Of a stretch of DNA of 64,000 nucleotides, positions 1 through 12,089 are shown in pieces (within the stretch, counting starts at the first letter, position 1; each line of letters starts with the position of its first letter). Source of the stretch: Dipteronia dyeriana (lineage: Eukaryota; Streptophyta; Magnoliopsida; Sapindales; Sapindaceae); contig CM065299.1 of the NCBI GenBank assembly GCA_032871835.1, positions 80,812,204 through 80,876,203 of the forward strand, read 5' to 3'. The notes under the pieces were generated by a model. The model ran no database searches, was not told the DNA's origin, and worked only from the letters and a program-made list of their open reading frames with translations. A program made the position numbers and the translations under genes.

Positions 1-179
1 TTAGAACCTTGACCAAATCTTGACTAGCTTTCTCCTTCCAAATGCTTCCCATTAAACAAGTTAAGGCTTCTTTCATCCTTTTAGCTTTAGCTCTTGTCAT
101 TGGTCATCCATGAATGGTTAAAGGATCTGGATCTTTTCTAACCTTAGCCGAATTGTGATCAACTGGCTGGTCCTCATCA
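1..179 (-). mobile_element. Ty3/gypsy G1-family LTR, start portion (continues left of window)
   Basis: Same-strand near copy of about 8618-8795, the first part of the G1 3' LTR. Read on the minus strand it begins TGATGAGGACC at 179 and runs off the left edge. It still encodes much of the gypsy Pol C-terminus (a MTRAKAKRMKEAL-type stretch). Copia leader sequence begins directly at 180 with no polypurine tract between, so this is best read as an LTR, probably solo, inserted in the copia fragment. The 5 bp ACAGT at 180-184 should then recur just outside the window. Confidence 0.75.
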
Positions 180-2385
180 ACAGTACTCTATCAATTAATA
201 TATGCTTTATATTATGTGATGATAAAAGTATTGTCATGTATACCTCTGCCATTTAGATTAGATGTACCTACACAAATATATTTGATATGTCATACATGCA
301 TCATAGCCTGTTATTTTATGTATTTTTTTTAATGTGATTAAAATGGGCAATATACATAATTAGCTACGAAAATGAGATTAGTTTTTAATAGTTAAAAACT
401 TGGCAATTCTCATTAAATATTAATATAGTTATTAAAGTTTTTAATAAGTTAGATTAATAGGGTCATTTATTAGGATTAATTTGATTAATAACCTAATAAT
501 AAATGATCCGAATAAAATGTTAAAGTTTTAATAGTTAAAACTTGGTAAACACTAACATAATAATCTGACCATAGCAAATAATTTACAAAGGTTTAGATTA
601 TTCACTAATAGATTAGATTTTAATTGTTAAAAATCAGTAATAATTTATTAGTTAAGTAGAATTTGTTTCTAATTAGTTAATGTACTAGATAACTTGATTA
701 AAGATAGTCGTTTAATCCTATGGAATCTAGGTGCATTAACAGTTAAAAGAAAACCCTAATATTAAAATAGTGAGTGGAAGAGGGATATATGACATATATA
801 TCTTGCTGTCTCCATAATTAGTTCAACACTGTGAGATCCAAGTGGGACCTCGTGATGGCTTTGCTTTCGTCCTCCCTAAGGAGGGTTTCGACAAAGGTCA
901 ACACCAAGGTTGACTTCCTAATGGATAGGATTTCTGAGGGTATTTTGGGATAGACCGACCCTAAGGTGACAATTCTCGAGTTAAGCTCATGAGATCTAAA
1001 ATTGTGGGTTACACTCACGAAGGTTTTGATTAAGTTTGTTAATTAAAAACATGACTGAATAAACGATGGTTGAATGATATAGAATAAGAGTTATTCTAGA
1101 ATATCATTTGATTGAGAATGTCTTGGTATAACATGCAAAGACTCGACCGACCCTAAAACGGCACTTCTTTGTGGTATGTTGGATTGTCGTAGTATAGTAA
1201 CTAGTTTTAGGGTAGTTCTAGTTCGTTAAACATGTTCATGCATCATGTTTAAATTTATGCCAAAGCACTCGCACTTGTTTTAAATAAATGACTGAATGAA
1301 TGTTTTATTTATTTAAGCAATAATGTCTTCTGTATTACTTCAAATTCTCGCAAATGATAAATTAACTAGTGATAACTACACTAAGTGAAAACTAAACATT
1401 AATGCAATATTGGCCACCAAAGACCTTAAGTTTATGCTTACGGAGGAATGTCCTCCAACGCCTGCTGGCAATGCCACACGAACTGTTCGTGAGGCATACG
1501 AGCGATGGGCCTTATCTGATGAGAAGGCCCGAACATATCTGTTGGCTTCAATGATAGAAATGCTTGTCACAAAGCACAAAGTAATGACTTCAGCATTTGA
1601 AATCATAGAGTCATTGCAAGCTATGTTCGGGCAGCCCTCCGAGCAAAAGCGACACGAAGCTGTTCGTTCAGCTATGCTCACTCGTATGAGGGAAGGTACA
1701 TCAATTTTGGAACATGTCTTGAGTATGATGTTCTATTTCAACACAGCAGAAGTCAATGGCAGGGCCATTGACAAACCCAGTCAAGTGAGCATCATACTGA
1801 TGACTCTTTCGAAGGGTTTTGATCAGTTAAAGAGCAACTACGGGATGAACAATGTAAGGTTTAGTCTCATACAATTGCTTAATGATCTCGCTATTTTTGA
1901 GTCCTTAACTAAAAACAGCAAGGGCAAGACAGGTAAGGCAAATGTTGTTGAACCATCTTCCTCCAAAAATAAAAAGAGGAAGAGGTCTACTGAAAAGGCG
2001 AAAGGTAAGCCCAACCTAAGAAAGCCCAAAGCAAGAAGAAGTCCAAGAAAGGTAAATATGATTTACTTGTTCCTAAGTCGTGCTTAGTGGAAGATGATTC
2101 TTCACCCTGGATAGTTGATTCGGGGGCCACTAACCTTTTTTTTCTTCTTTGCAATAAACTAATTCTTGGACACAACTAGAGGAGGGAACCCTCTCAATAC
2201 GTGTGAGGTCAGGGGATGTCATGTCAGCACGAGCAGTGGGCGCAATTAAATAGCATTTTTTGTAATAAATATATATTGTTGGACAATGTATTTTATATTC
2301 CTATATTTACATGGAATTTGATTTCCGTTTCTAAGTTGTTAGAACAAAAATATTATTTACTAAGGTTAGAACAAAAGTATTATTT
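180..2385 (+). mobile_element. Truncated Ty1/copia element C1a (leader, gag, start of protease)
   Basis: This is the reverse-complement counterpart of about 20200-22430 in the complete element C1b. It holds the AT-rich 5' leader (180-1322), gag (1323-about 2087), the protease active-site stretch VDSGAT (2114-2131) and the start of the pre-integrase region. Similarity to C1b stops near 2355-2385, just after a short tandem duplication (about 23 bp, ttagaacaaa-type) that C1b lacks. No integrase, RT or LTR of its own follows. The sequence from about 2385 to 2442 matches nothing else in the window. Confidence 0.8.
1323..2087 (+). pseudogene. gag: C1a gag (UBN2-type copia capsid), broken
   Basis: Copia capsid protein, which would form the virus-like particle. 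The natural ATG is at 1323 (MSSVLLQIL...), but the Trp codon of the DNYTKW motif has become TGA at 1386-1388, so the longest open frame restarts at 1410. The body matches C1b gag closely (TEECPP, YERWALSDEKARTYLL, AMFGQPSEQKRHEAVRSAML). A Lys/Arg-rich tail follows, then a frameshift near 2033 before the protease. No CX2CX4HX4C zinc knuckle lies between the basic tail and the protease, a feature shared with C1b. Confidence 0.8.
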
Positions 2386-2442
2386 AAAACCATCTGGATC
2401 CACTAGAAAGAAGTTGGAGAACCGGGAAGTCGGGGAGCTCCC

Positions 2443-3909
2443 TGTTAGGGTTTATGCCCTAAAGATGTAATTTATAAATGGATTTATGAAATAAATAAAG
2501 GAAAAAATTCAATTCATTCTATACATATTAACATAAAGTACCCAACTTTATTTTCTATCTTGATGTGTTGTTTATTTTATAACTTGTGCATATTAACATC
2601 CTGAATTGTCGGACGTAATCTTGAACAGTGTATATGAGTGTCATATACAGATGGATACAATAAGAGACGTGCAATCTAAATAGTCCATAGATAGCAAATA
2701 AAGCTGGGTACTTTATTTGTGGTTAATCTATAGCTATGGTCCATTCTGTAATGTACGGTGATTATATCCTGAATCATTCATATGAGATATGAGAATGAAG
2801 GCAACTTGTATGATGTGATCATATAGGACTGGGCCATGATCTATTTGAATCTCTCACTACGATCCATTTACATATGAGATTCATATATATCAACTAATGA
2901 TGGTTATATGTGGGTGATCTTAATCCTGAGTGTCTTATCGACTCCTTCAGGTTAGACAGTGGTCTTTGATATACCATGGGTAAGGTCGGATGTATTTCCT
3001 GATCAATATACTCTGTATGTTGAGATTACTGTTTGGTTGTAGCTGGAAAGGTTTGTACACAATAGTGGAATCCACTCTTTCTTGTGAGAAGTAGATGGTA
3101 GTTCCCTTAAAGGTTGATTCGGGGCTTGGACTATATGAGCGCTCTCTTAATTCCATAAGGAAATAAGATTTATTATCCATTAGAGAATCAACGGTACTTA
3201 AAGGATATATGTAATTAGAGGGGTATAACGGACATTATGACCCAGCTCTAATTATGAACTATTGTGGTGAATCACACCATATGTAATAGCTATATCGATG
3301 TACACCGAATTGTATCAGTCTGTGTAAAAATGTCTGCAGTTGAGAGAGTGCAGCTTCGGGTTTTTAGTGGAATAACATTGGAGTTAATAATCTAGAAATA
3401 TTATTTAAAGAGTTTAATTAATGATTTTGAGGATTAGTGGAGCTCAAAATACTGTGGGTTCATTAGGACCCCTTGCTAGGCCGATCGATTTAGGTAACAA
3501 GGGTCACGGTTAATTAATTCGATTGTCCAATTAATTGCATTACGAAAGTGACACGTATTTATTCAAAAAATTAATTGAATAATGAGATTATTTAATTAAT
3601 GAATAATGGTGATTAAATAAATTAAATAATGAGATTATTTAATTATATTATTATTCACTAAATGAAGGATGTTTGTTGATATTTGTTTTCGAAAAAAATA
3701 AGATAATATAATTATTTAATTTTTAATTTTTGAATTTAAATAGTTTAAATTCAAAATAGATGGTATCTGTTAATAAAAATAAAATAAAGAGTTTCTTTTA
3801 TATAACAAGATACCATGCGGTTTTTAAAAGAGGAAATATATATCTGATATATATTCTTTGAAAACCGACCAAAACAAGATATCAATTAAAATGGAAAAAT
3901 ATATATATA

Positions 3910-3943
<34 letters not shown>

Positions 3944-4543
3944 TTTTAAAGAAAAGGACAAATGGGGAAAAACAAGGATTTGTATATGGTACAAATCGGT
4001 GCACATAAAAAGAAAAAAATGAAATTGCATAAGATGCAATTAGAATAAGCGTACACCAATAAGACAAAAAAAATAATGATTTTTTTTTAAATTTTGAGAA
4101 CTAGAATGGTTCCAAGTTTTTTCTCTTGAGAGGAAAGAGTTTCTTCAATTATTTTCTCTACATCCTCCATTCAAGTTCCTGAGATCGTGACACGCCCACA
4201 TGCAGTTACCAGTTCCGGGAGATATCGAGGAAGATCGAGTGGTTCAGATAAAAGCACATTGTAAAGTGTAGGAGCATCCAAACCTTGGTAAGATTGGTTC
4301 AGACAAGGAGCATTACAAGAAGTGAAGGAGTCTCCAAACGTTGGTAAGGTTCTAAATTTTCTTTATCTTCTTTATATTGATTACAATTTCCTGTATATAC
4401 GTATACTTTATTATTGTAATAATTTTAAATGTGTAAGTTCCGAAAAATAATTATGATCCCAAATTCACTGGTCCCAGATTGTTTATGAACTGTATATAAA
4501 AAAAACTACTTTCGATGTGTGACTGGTGAACGGGATTCCAACA
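2443..4543 (+). mobile_element. Solo LTR of copia family C1
   Basis: 2101 bp starting TGTTAGGGTTTATGCCC and ending GGATTCCAACA, flanked by the perfect 5-bp target-site duplication CTCCC at 2438-2442 and 4544-4548. It is the same family and, once reverse complemented, the same layout as the LTRs of C1b (15357-17428 and 23077-25140). Nothing but LTR lies between the duplications, so it is a solo LTR left by LTR-LTR recombination. The short AT-rich ORFs within it (for example 3824-4067) come from TA-repeat sequence and are not genes. Confidence 0.9.
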
Positions 4544-4845
4544 CTCCCCGTGCCCTCCTTTTAGGAATGAGTAGCCTTCTTAAGTATTCTGCACCGGAGA
4601 TAGATGAGCCATTCTTCTTGCTTGCTATTTGGGTCAAGGAACTACAGGGGAGACCCAGAAAAAAAAATAAGGTGTTGGGACCGGGTACTAGGATAAGAAG
4701 CTAGAACCAGGGACTAGGGACCAAGACCAACCCCTCACACCAGCGAGGGAACCTCAAGTGCCATATCTTCTCTGTATCCTTGAAGCCTCGATAGGCGGGA
4801 TGATTTTTTTCCCATCTACTGCACCTTACTCCATACTCGTAAAAA

Positions 4846-5196
<351 letters not shown>

Positions 5197-5214
5197 CATC
5201 TAACCTAATTTGAG

Positions 5215-5430
5215 AGTTGATATGCCTACTAAATCAAGAAGATATCATATACTTTTAAAGCATAAATTAATTCAGCACCTACTCAATTGAGAGTAGATAT
5301 GCCTACTCAATCAAGAAGATATCAAATACTTTTAATTGCTCAAATCAATTTAACATCTAGACTTGAATTAAGATTTGATGTAAATACTCAATCTAAGAAG
5401 ATATCAAAAACTTTAAAGCACAATGAATGG
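5215..5430. repeat. Tandem repeat, unit about 75 bp, three imperfect copies
   Basis: The motif gatatgcctact(c/a)aatcaagaagatatca recurs with related flanking text at about 5219, 5296 and 5380. The copies are diverged. Confidence 0.65.
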
Positions 5431-5879
5431 AACTAAAATGGATCAAATACAAAAGATAATGGTGGAAAGTCGACAACCCATGAATATTACATTAACTCCC
5501 ACATAGGGTTTTGTTACTCATAATGAGTATACAAGGAAGAAATAAAGAAGCAAAAGACAAGAGAGAACCCATTGATGTACCGAAATTCATCTATAACTCC
5601 ATGTTTCTCTCATATTCCAAGTGTCCAAACTCGTAGCTCCTTGGGTGGATAATTGAGTTTGAGTGAAGGTAAAGTGAAATTGATGAAGCAAAGAAGGATT
5701 TTGTATGGAAATTGGTTAGGAATGGTATAGGATGGGTTTGGATGTATTGGGAGAGATTCCTAGATCTAAGATGATGTAAGAGGGTTGTAAGGACATGTGG
5801 TTTGTATCAGAATAAGATACATTTATAAGGAATCTAAAAAATGGTCTGAATGTGCTGATGTAATATAATCTGGGCAACT

Positions 5880-6215
5880 TCACAGCCCGTGGTTCATGGG
5901 TATGGACCATCGAGATCTATTGGAGGAATTTTGGCTCTCGATCCGCGGGACACTTTACTGGTATGGATCTACGAACTGTGACACTTTTTGGTTTCACTTC
6001 GTGGTGTTGGACCAGTGAACTGTTGTTTTAAGATCTTCTGGAGATGACTTCAGGGTGCATTGTGCTGATGTGGACCAGTAAACTTTGACCTTGAGATCTT
6101 CTGAAGGTGTTTTGGCTCTTAGTCTATGGGTCGCTTTGCTGGTATGGACCATCAAACTTCTGTACGAGATACCCAGAATTTGCATGAGTTGACTTGCACA
6201 AGTATGGATCCACAC
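5880..6215. repeat. Degenerate repeat with recurring 'tatggacca' phrases
   Basis: Phrases such as ggtatggaccat, gtggaccagt, gagatcttctg and gttttggctct recur four or five times with irregular spacing. This looks like an old tandem array. It contains a 73-codon minus-strand ORF (5994-6215) that follows the repeat and is not credible as a gene. Confidence 0.45.
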
Positions 6216-6806
6216 ACTACTAGCGAATTGGGCACTCTTCCTGAAAATCTAACTTGTTTTCTGCTTCCAAAATCTCCGGTTTGAATCTCCATTGCCTGAA
6301 ATATATTGATTGTTTGTATTGACTAGAACTGAGCCATTAAACAAGAGAATTTACTCAAAATAGAGCCAAAGGATGTGGAATTGTGGGCCAAACTATGATA
6401 CAAAATTGGCTCGATCATATGTCCCCCATGGGAAAATTTCAAAGACCTATAAGTTCTCTACAAACATATAGGGCCACCTAGAGATGGTCTTCCCGTATTC
6501 AATCCTATGAAGAAAATATCCCAACACAAACAAATACTCTAACTTGATGGCATCATCATCATGGTCGAAATTCCCCTTGTCCAACCGATTAAGAATGGCT
6601 TCAAAAGATGGAGGGTACCACCGAAATATTTGTTAGTTTTGAAAATTCCCCAAATGTTTATTTGTGATTATAAATAGCTATATAGATATTATTAAAAACG
6701 CCCTTCTAGCTTGACGTATTAGCCATTTTTGTTCCTCTGGTTGGAAAACTGATTGCTTTAGTCCTTCCTTTTCTATCAATAGCCAATTTTGTCTCTATCA
6801 TAAGAG

Positions 6807-6828
6807 TGTTGTGATTTATGCCCTAAAG
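6807..6828 (+). mobile_element. 22-bp stub of a C1-type copia LTR start
   Basis: TGTTGTGATTTATGCCC followed by TAAAG matches the first 22 bases of the C1 LTR and abuts the end of the G1 LTR at 6829. It suggests G1 inserted in a C1 LTR and duplicated TAAAG (6824-6828). The other side of that target is missing, because the 5' end of G1 is lost. Confidence 0.5.
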
Positions 6829-8795
6829 TGATGGAAATCATTAACTTAGCAACCATAAGGAATGCAAAATAACACTCTCCAACTAATTGAAACAAACTCG
6901 ATCGTTCAAGATTAAAGTAAGAGAAACTATTCTAATAACTTTATCAATGTAATGATGATATAAGTTAATTATAACAGCACTTTGATTTACCCAAAACGCC
7001 ACAAACTATGAAGTTTGATAAGTTTAAAGGCAAAACAAAGATTTTAAGATTGTTGAACGCCACAAGCTGAATAAGCTTGATAAGTTCCAAAGTTCATGCA
7101 AGAACTTAAAAACAAAACACTCACAAAGTGCTCAAATAAGTTTATACTACTCAAATCTATGCCATTATATAGAAAATTAGCCTTGTTTATATAGAACAAA
7201 GGTGATGAGGACCAGCCAGTTGATCACAATTCGGCTAAGGTTGGAAAAGATCCAGATCCTTTAACCATTTCTGGAGGGCCAATGACAAGAGCTAAAGCTA
7301 AAAGGATGAAAGAAGCCTTAACTTGTTTAATGGAAAGCATTTGGAAGGAGCAAGCTAGTCAAGATTTGGTCAAGGTTCTAAGGATGCAAGAAGAGTATAA
7401 AATGGTTAACATGTTTCAAACAAGTCCAAATCCCGAAGACAAGAGTCCAGCCTTGTTAGAATGAAGTATTCTAGCCTATCTTGAAGAATAAAAGGCAATT
7501 CGGCCATGTTGGGTTTTGTGGGCCTATTTTATAATTAGTTTGGGTTTAATTATGTTGGGTTTTGTGAGCTTATTTTCTTATTAGTTTGGGTTTAATTGTG
7601 TTGGGTTTTGTGGGCTTATTTTATGAATAGTTTAAGTTTTTTGTGTTGGGTGAGTTCATGTGTTCTTTGATTAGGAATAAGAAGTTACAAAGGCTGAATA
7701 CTTTATGTCCATTATTCATGGTCTAAATGTCATTTAGTGGGAGGTTACACATTTAGTGGGAGGTTACACATTTAATGGGCAGTTATATTTGTGTTGTATT
7801 GTCCTTGGCCTTTGTTCTAAATAAACAAGGCTGCTCTTTCTATGTAAGGGGAGAGATTTGAGTAATATAAACTTTTTGGAGCACTTTGTGAGTGTTTTAT
7901 TTTTAAGTTCTTGCATGAACTTTGGAACTTATCAAGCTTATTCAGCTTGTGGCGTTCAACAACCTCAAAATCTTTGTTTTGTCTTTAAACTTATCAAACT
8001 TCATAGTTTGTGGCGTTTTGGGGAAATCAAAGTGTTGTTCTAATTAGCTTTTATCATCATTCCATTGATAAAGTGATTATAATATTTTCTCTTACTTCAA
8101 TCTTGAATGATCGGGTTTGTTTCAATTAGTTGGAGGGTGTTACATTGCATTCCATATGTATCATAGCGCTTTAGCTATTGGGGTGTATGGTTGCTAAGTT
8201 AATGATTTCCATCAAAAGGCCAAGGACAATATAACACAAATGTAACTGCCCATTAAATATGTAACCACCCACTAAATAACATCTAGACCATGAATAATGG
8301 CCATAAAGGATTCAGCCTTTGTAACTCCTTATTCCTAATCAAAGAACACATGAACTCACACTTAACAAAATAAAACCCAACACAATTAAAACCCAAACTA
8401 ATCATAAATAAGCCCACAAAACCCAAACTAATCATAAAATAAGCCCATAAAACCCAACATAATTAAACCCAAAGTAATCATAAAATAAGCTCACAAAACC
8501 CAACATGGCCAAATGGCCTTTTATTCTTCAAGATAGGATAAAATACTTCATTCTAACAAGGCTGGACTCTTGTCTTGCTTGAAACAAGTTGACCATTTTA
8601 TACTCTTCTTGCATCCTTAGAACCTTGACCAAATCTTGACTAGCTTGCTCCTTCCAAATGCTTTTCATTAAACAAGTTAAGGCTTCTTTCATCCTTTTAG
8701 CTTTATCTCTTGTCATTAGTCCTCCATGAATGGTTAAAGGATCTAGATCTTTTACAACTTTAGTCGAATGGTGATCAACTGGCTGGTCCTCATCA
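6829..8795 (-). mobile_element. G1 3' LTR, split by an inverted solo LTR
   Basis: The LTR starts TGATGAGGACC at 8795 and ends TTTCCATCA at 6829 (minus strand), about 950 bp once the insertion at 7203-8214 and one copy of its AAAGG duplication are removed. The LTR start lies inside the pol frame: codons for NDEDQPVDH run straight across it, and Pol is open to 8528. The promoter-side half is at 8220-8795 and the terminal half at 6829-7202. Confidence 0.88.
7203..8214 (+). mobile_element. Solo LTR of gypsy family G1 (plus), inserted in the G1 3' LTR
   Basis: 1012 bp from TGATGAGGACC to TTTCCATCA with the perfect duplication AAAGG at 7198-7202 and 8215-8219. It inserted in opposite orientation into another copy of the same LTR, giving two long inverted repeats (6829-7202 against about 7808-8214, and 7203-about 7807 against 8220-8795). 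The first 260 bp are an open reading frame for the Pol C-terminus (ending ...PEDKSPALLE at 7464). This is a by-product of the LTR/pol overlap and not a host gene. Confidence 0.92.
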
Positions 8796-9700
8796 TTCCT
8801 CCTTTCCTCGAAAGGATTTGCCCTCGAATCAGCACCTTCATCACCTACATCAAACAAATACAAATCAAAAACATTGAAGGTTGCACTAACATTGACATAC
8901 TCACTTGATAGTTCCAGCTTGTATGCATTGTCATTGATTCTTTGAAGGACTCGAAATGGTCCATCCTCTCTTGGCCTGAGTTTAGACTTCTGTTGGCTAG
9001 GAAATCTTTCCTTCTTCAAGTGTACCCAATCCCAATCACCAGGTTCAAATACTACTTGCTTTCGGCCTTTGTTGTGTTGCTTCTCATATTGTAGATTTTT
9101 CTTTTCAATTTGTGTGCGCACCTTTTCAAGTAAGCCCTTGACAAAATCAACTTTTTGCTTACCATCCAAATTAGATCTTTCCAAAGGTAAAGGTAGTAAA
9201 TCCATAGAAGATAATGGATTTAACCCGTACACAACTTCAAATGGTGAATGGGTTGTTGTAGCATGCACACTTCAGTTATAAGCAAACTCCACATAAGGCA
9301 AACATTCCTCCCAATTCTTCCAATTCCTTTGAATTGTGGCCCTCAAAAGCGTTGAAAAAGTTCTATTTACCACCTCCGTTTGTTCATCCATTTGTGGATG
9401 ACAAGTGGTTGAATACAACAGCCTTGTACCCAACTTGCTCCAAAGCGTTTTCCAAAAGTGGCGAAGGAACTTCACATCTCGATCACTCATAATTGTCCTT
9501 GGAATTCCATGTAACCACACAATTTCTCTAAAGAACAGCCCCACAACAAATGTTGCATAATCTATTTTGTGGCAAGGAATGAAATGCTCCATCTTGCTAA
9601 ACCTGTCAACAACAACAAAAATAGAATCTCTCCCCCCTTTTAACCTAGGTAATCCCAAGACAAAGTCCATGGATATATCAACCTAAGGTTCATTAGGTAT
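8528..9700 (-). pseudogene. pol: G1 integrase core and C-terminal domain, broken
   Basis: The integrase would insert the cDNA into the genome. 9272-9670 holds the catalytic core ([44 protein letters not shown]), with the D and E of the DDE set visible in those motifs. 8528-9268 continues after a break (SPFEVVYG, EPGDWDWVHLKKERFP, KLRPREDGPFRVL) into the C-terminal domain. The final stretch, below 8795, is encoded in the 3' LTR. The HHCC finger upstream is incomplete. Confidence 0.88.
8796..8810 (-). promoter_or_regulatory. G1 polypurine tract (plus-strand primer site)
   Basis: Minus strand CGAGGAAAGGAGGAA directly precedes the LTR start TGATGAGG. The tract is also coding, within the FEERRNDED region of Pol. 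Confidence 0.75.
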
Positions 9701-9827
9701 AGGAAAAGGAGTATACAACCCATGAGGAATTACTTTAGATTTAGCTCGTCGCAAGTAATGCATCTCTCACATATTCTCTCAATGTCTATTTTCATGTGTA
9801 GCCAAAAGAAATGATCACTTAACACAC

Positions 9828-10235
9828 CTAATTTTTTTTAACTCCAAAATGTCCCATTAACCCACCACTATGTGTCTCTCTCACAAGCAATTCTCTCATT
9901 GAACATCGAGGAACACACAGCTTGTTTTCTTTGAAAAGAAAACCATCATGCCTAAAGAACTTGTCAAAGGCCACTTTCTTACATGCCCCATAAACATTAG
10001 AAAAATCAAGGTCAGAACTGTATAAGTCTTTAACGTACTCAAAACCCAATAATTTTGCATCAAGTTTATAAATTAAAGCATACCTTCTAGAAAGAGCATC
10101 GGCAACCACATTCTTCTTACCTTGTTTGTACTTGATGATGTATGGAAAGGATTCAATAAACTCCACCCATTTCGCATGCCTATGGCTTAGCTTTCCTTAT
10201 CATTTTAGATATTTCAAGTACTCATGATCACATAA
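9828..10235 (-). pseudogene. pol: G1 RNase H end and integrase zinc-finger remnant
   Basis: Encodes [30 protein letters not shown] (the conserved end of gypsy RNase H) and [12 protein letters not shown], the start of the integrase H2C2 finger. Compared with G2, the rest of RNase H and the RT tether (several hundred codons) are missing at about 10235-10300, where RT-end sequence joins DHEYLKYLK-type sequence. Confidence 0.82.
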
Positions 10236-10319
10236 TGAATCTCCTATAAAAGCTAGCTAGACCATGAAAACTCCTTACATCACTAATACAAGTGGGTTTT
10301 GGCCACTCCCTAATTACTT

Positions 10320-11030
10320 TCACTTTTCTTGATCAACATGTATTCCTTTATCATTAACAACATAACCAAGAAAAGTAAGTTCATTAGTGCAAAAAATGCA
10401 TTTCTTTAGATTAGCATATAAATTTTCATTTCTAAGCACATCAAAAACAACCTTTAAATGTGTTACATTCTCGTCTAAATTTTTGCTATACACAAGTATA
10501 TCATCAAAATAAACCACTACAAACTTTCCAATGTAAGCATGCAAAATATGGTTCATCAATCTCATGAAAGTACTAGGTGCATTAGTTAGGCCAAAAGGCA
10601 TTACTATCCATTGATATAGACCATGTTTAGTTTTGAAAGCGGTTTTCCATTCATCACCCTCATGCATTCTTATTTGATGATATCCAGATTTTAAATCAAT
10701 CTTTGACATATCATCTAACCTAGGGATATGATGTCTATACTTTACCGTGATTTTGTTGATGGCTCGGCAGTCAATACACATTCTCCATGAACCATCCTTT
10801 TTAGGCACCCACAAAACAGAAATCGTACATGGGCTCATGCTTTCACGTATATATCCCTTTTCCATAAGCTCACTTACTTGCTTTTGGATTTCCTTGGTCT
10901 CTTCTGGGTTGCATCTATATGATGGCCTATTTTGTATGCTTGCACCCAGAATGAAATCAATTTGATGTTCAATTCCTCTAATTAATGGCAAACCATTAGG
11001 AACATCTTCAGGAAAGAGATCCTCATTTTC
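10320..11030 (-). pseudogene. pol: G1 reverse transcriptase, partial
   Basis: Gypsy RT copying RNA into DNA. Visible motifs in order: LMEKGYIRESMSPC, WVPKKDGSWRMCIDCRAIN, a small in-frame deletion after [36 protein letters not shown], the catalytic YFDDILVYS, and [14 protein letters not shown]. The frame ends in stops near 10320 where the thumb/RNase H should follow. The core motifs are well kept. Confidence 0.88.
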
Positions 11031-11201
11031 CTACAAAAGATCAACAATAACACTAGGCAAACTCTTGTTAATTTCATTAGAAACAATTAAAACATCTTTG
11101 TACATAAGTACAAGTAAAAGCTGCCTCATGGTTAATGCTTTCTTCACATCACAAATTTTTACATAAACACTCATTTTTATTTCACTCAAGCTTTCCTTGT
11201 T

Positions 11202-12089
11202 TTATCTCCCCTTGTGTTTCCCATTGCTCTCATTTTTACCACTCAACTCACATTTCTTTTTCTCTCTTTCTTCCTCCCTTCCCAAAGTTTCAGCTAATAA
11301 AGATTCAAGTTCTTCATATTGCTGTTTTATTCGCATTTGGTCTTCAAAAATTGTCTTTGGAGGTAAAGGTCCAAGTTGGTATTTTTGTCCCTCAATGATC
11401 AAAGAATAATGGTTCTTAAACCCATCATGCATTACCCTTCAATCATATTGCCATGGTCTCCTCAATAACATGTGACCAGCATACATAGGTACCACATCAC
11501 ACCAAATATCATCCTTATATTTACCAATTGAAAAAGAAACTAACACTTGCTGATTTACCTTCACAACACCACTATCATTCAACCATTGTAACTTGTACGG
11601 TTTTGGATGTTTAATAGTAGGTAATTTCAATTTCTCCGCAAGCAAAGTACTTGCCACATTTGTACAACTTCCACTATCAACAATCACATTACACAACTTG
11701 TTAGCAATCAAACAATGAGTATAAAATAAATTTTCACGTTGCTCACCATGTTCATTATTTTTACTTTGCAAACAAAGTGTGCGTTGTACAACCAAATTTT
11801 TTCCACTAACATACTCTACATCACTAGCATCTTCTAAATGTGGCATGTCATCTTCATCCTCTCTCTCACTTTTTGATTCAACTGCCACATCCCTCATGAT
11901 CATTACCCTTTTATTAGGACATTTATGTGCCACATGACCATGTCCAAGGAATTTAAAACACTTAATGCCTCTAGTTTGATTGGGTTGATTCTCTCCTCTA
12001 CCCTTGCTGCCTATTTCATTTTTGCTTTTATTTTCATCAATTTTAGACACTGGGTTTATCATTATTTTTTGTTCCAATTCGGTTTCCAA
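11202..12089 (-). pseudogene. pol: G1 gag C-terminus, aspartic protease and linker
   Basis: A zinc knuckle at 11919-11960 reads CFKFLGHGHVAHKC, so the second cysteine has become Phe and metal binding should fail. The protease active site IVDSGSCTNVAS follows with the catalytic DSG intact, then IGKYKDDIWCDVVPM and LLRRPWQYD. A stop or shift near 11439 leads into the linker (MHDGFKNHYSL, 11202-11432) that joins protease to RT in this clade. Confidence 0.82.

Noticed and set aside
3824..4067. Tyr/Ile-rich ORFs (also 23406-23672, 52930-53349)
   Set aside because: They are translation of TA microsatellites.
2443..4543. The LTR after C1a as that element's own 3' LTR
   Set aside because: It has a perfect CTCCC target duplication on both sides and unrelated sequence between it and C1a, so it is an independent solo LTR.
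7282..7464. Short ORF with MTRAKAKRMKEAL text as a small host gene
   Set aside because: It is the Pol C-terminus carried by a gypsy solo LTR with its own target duplication.
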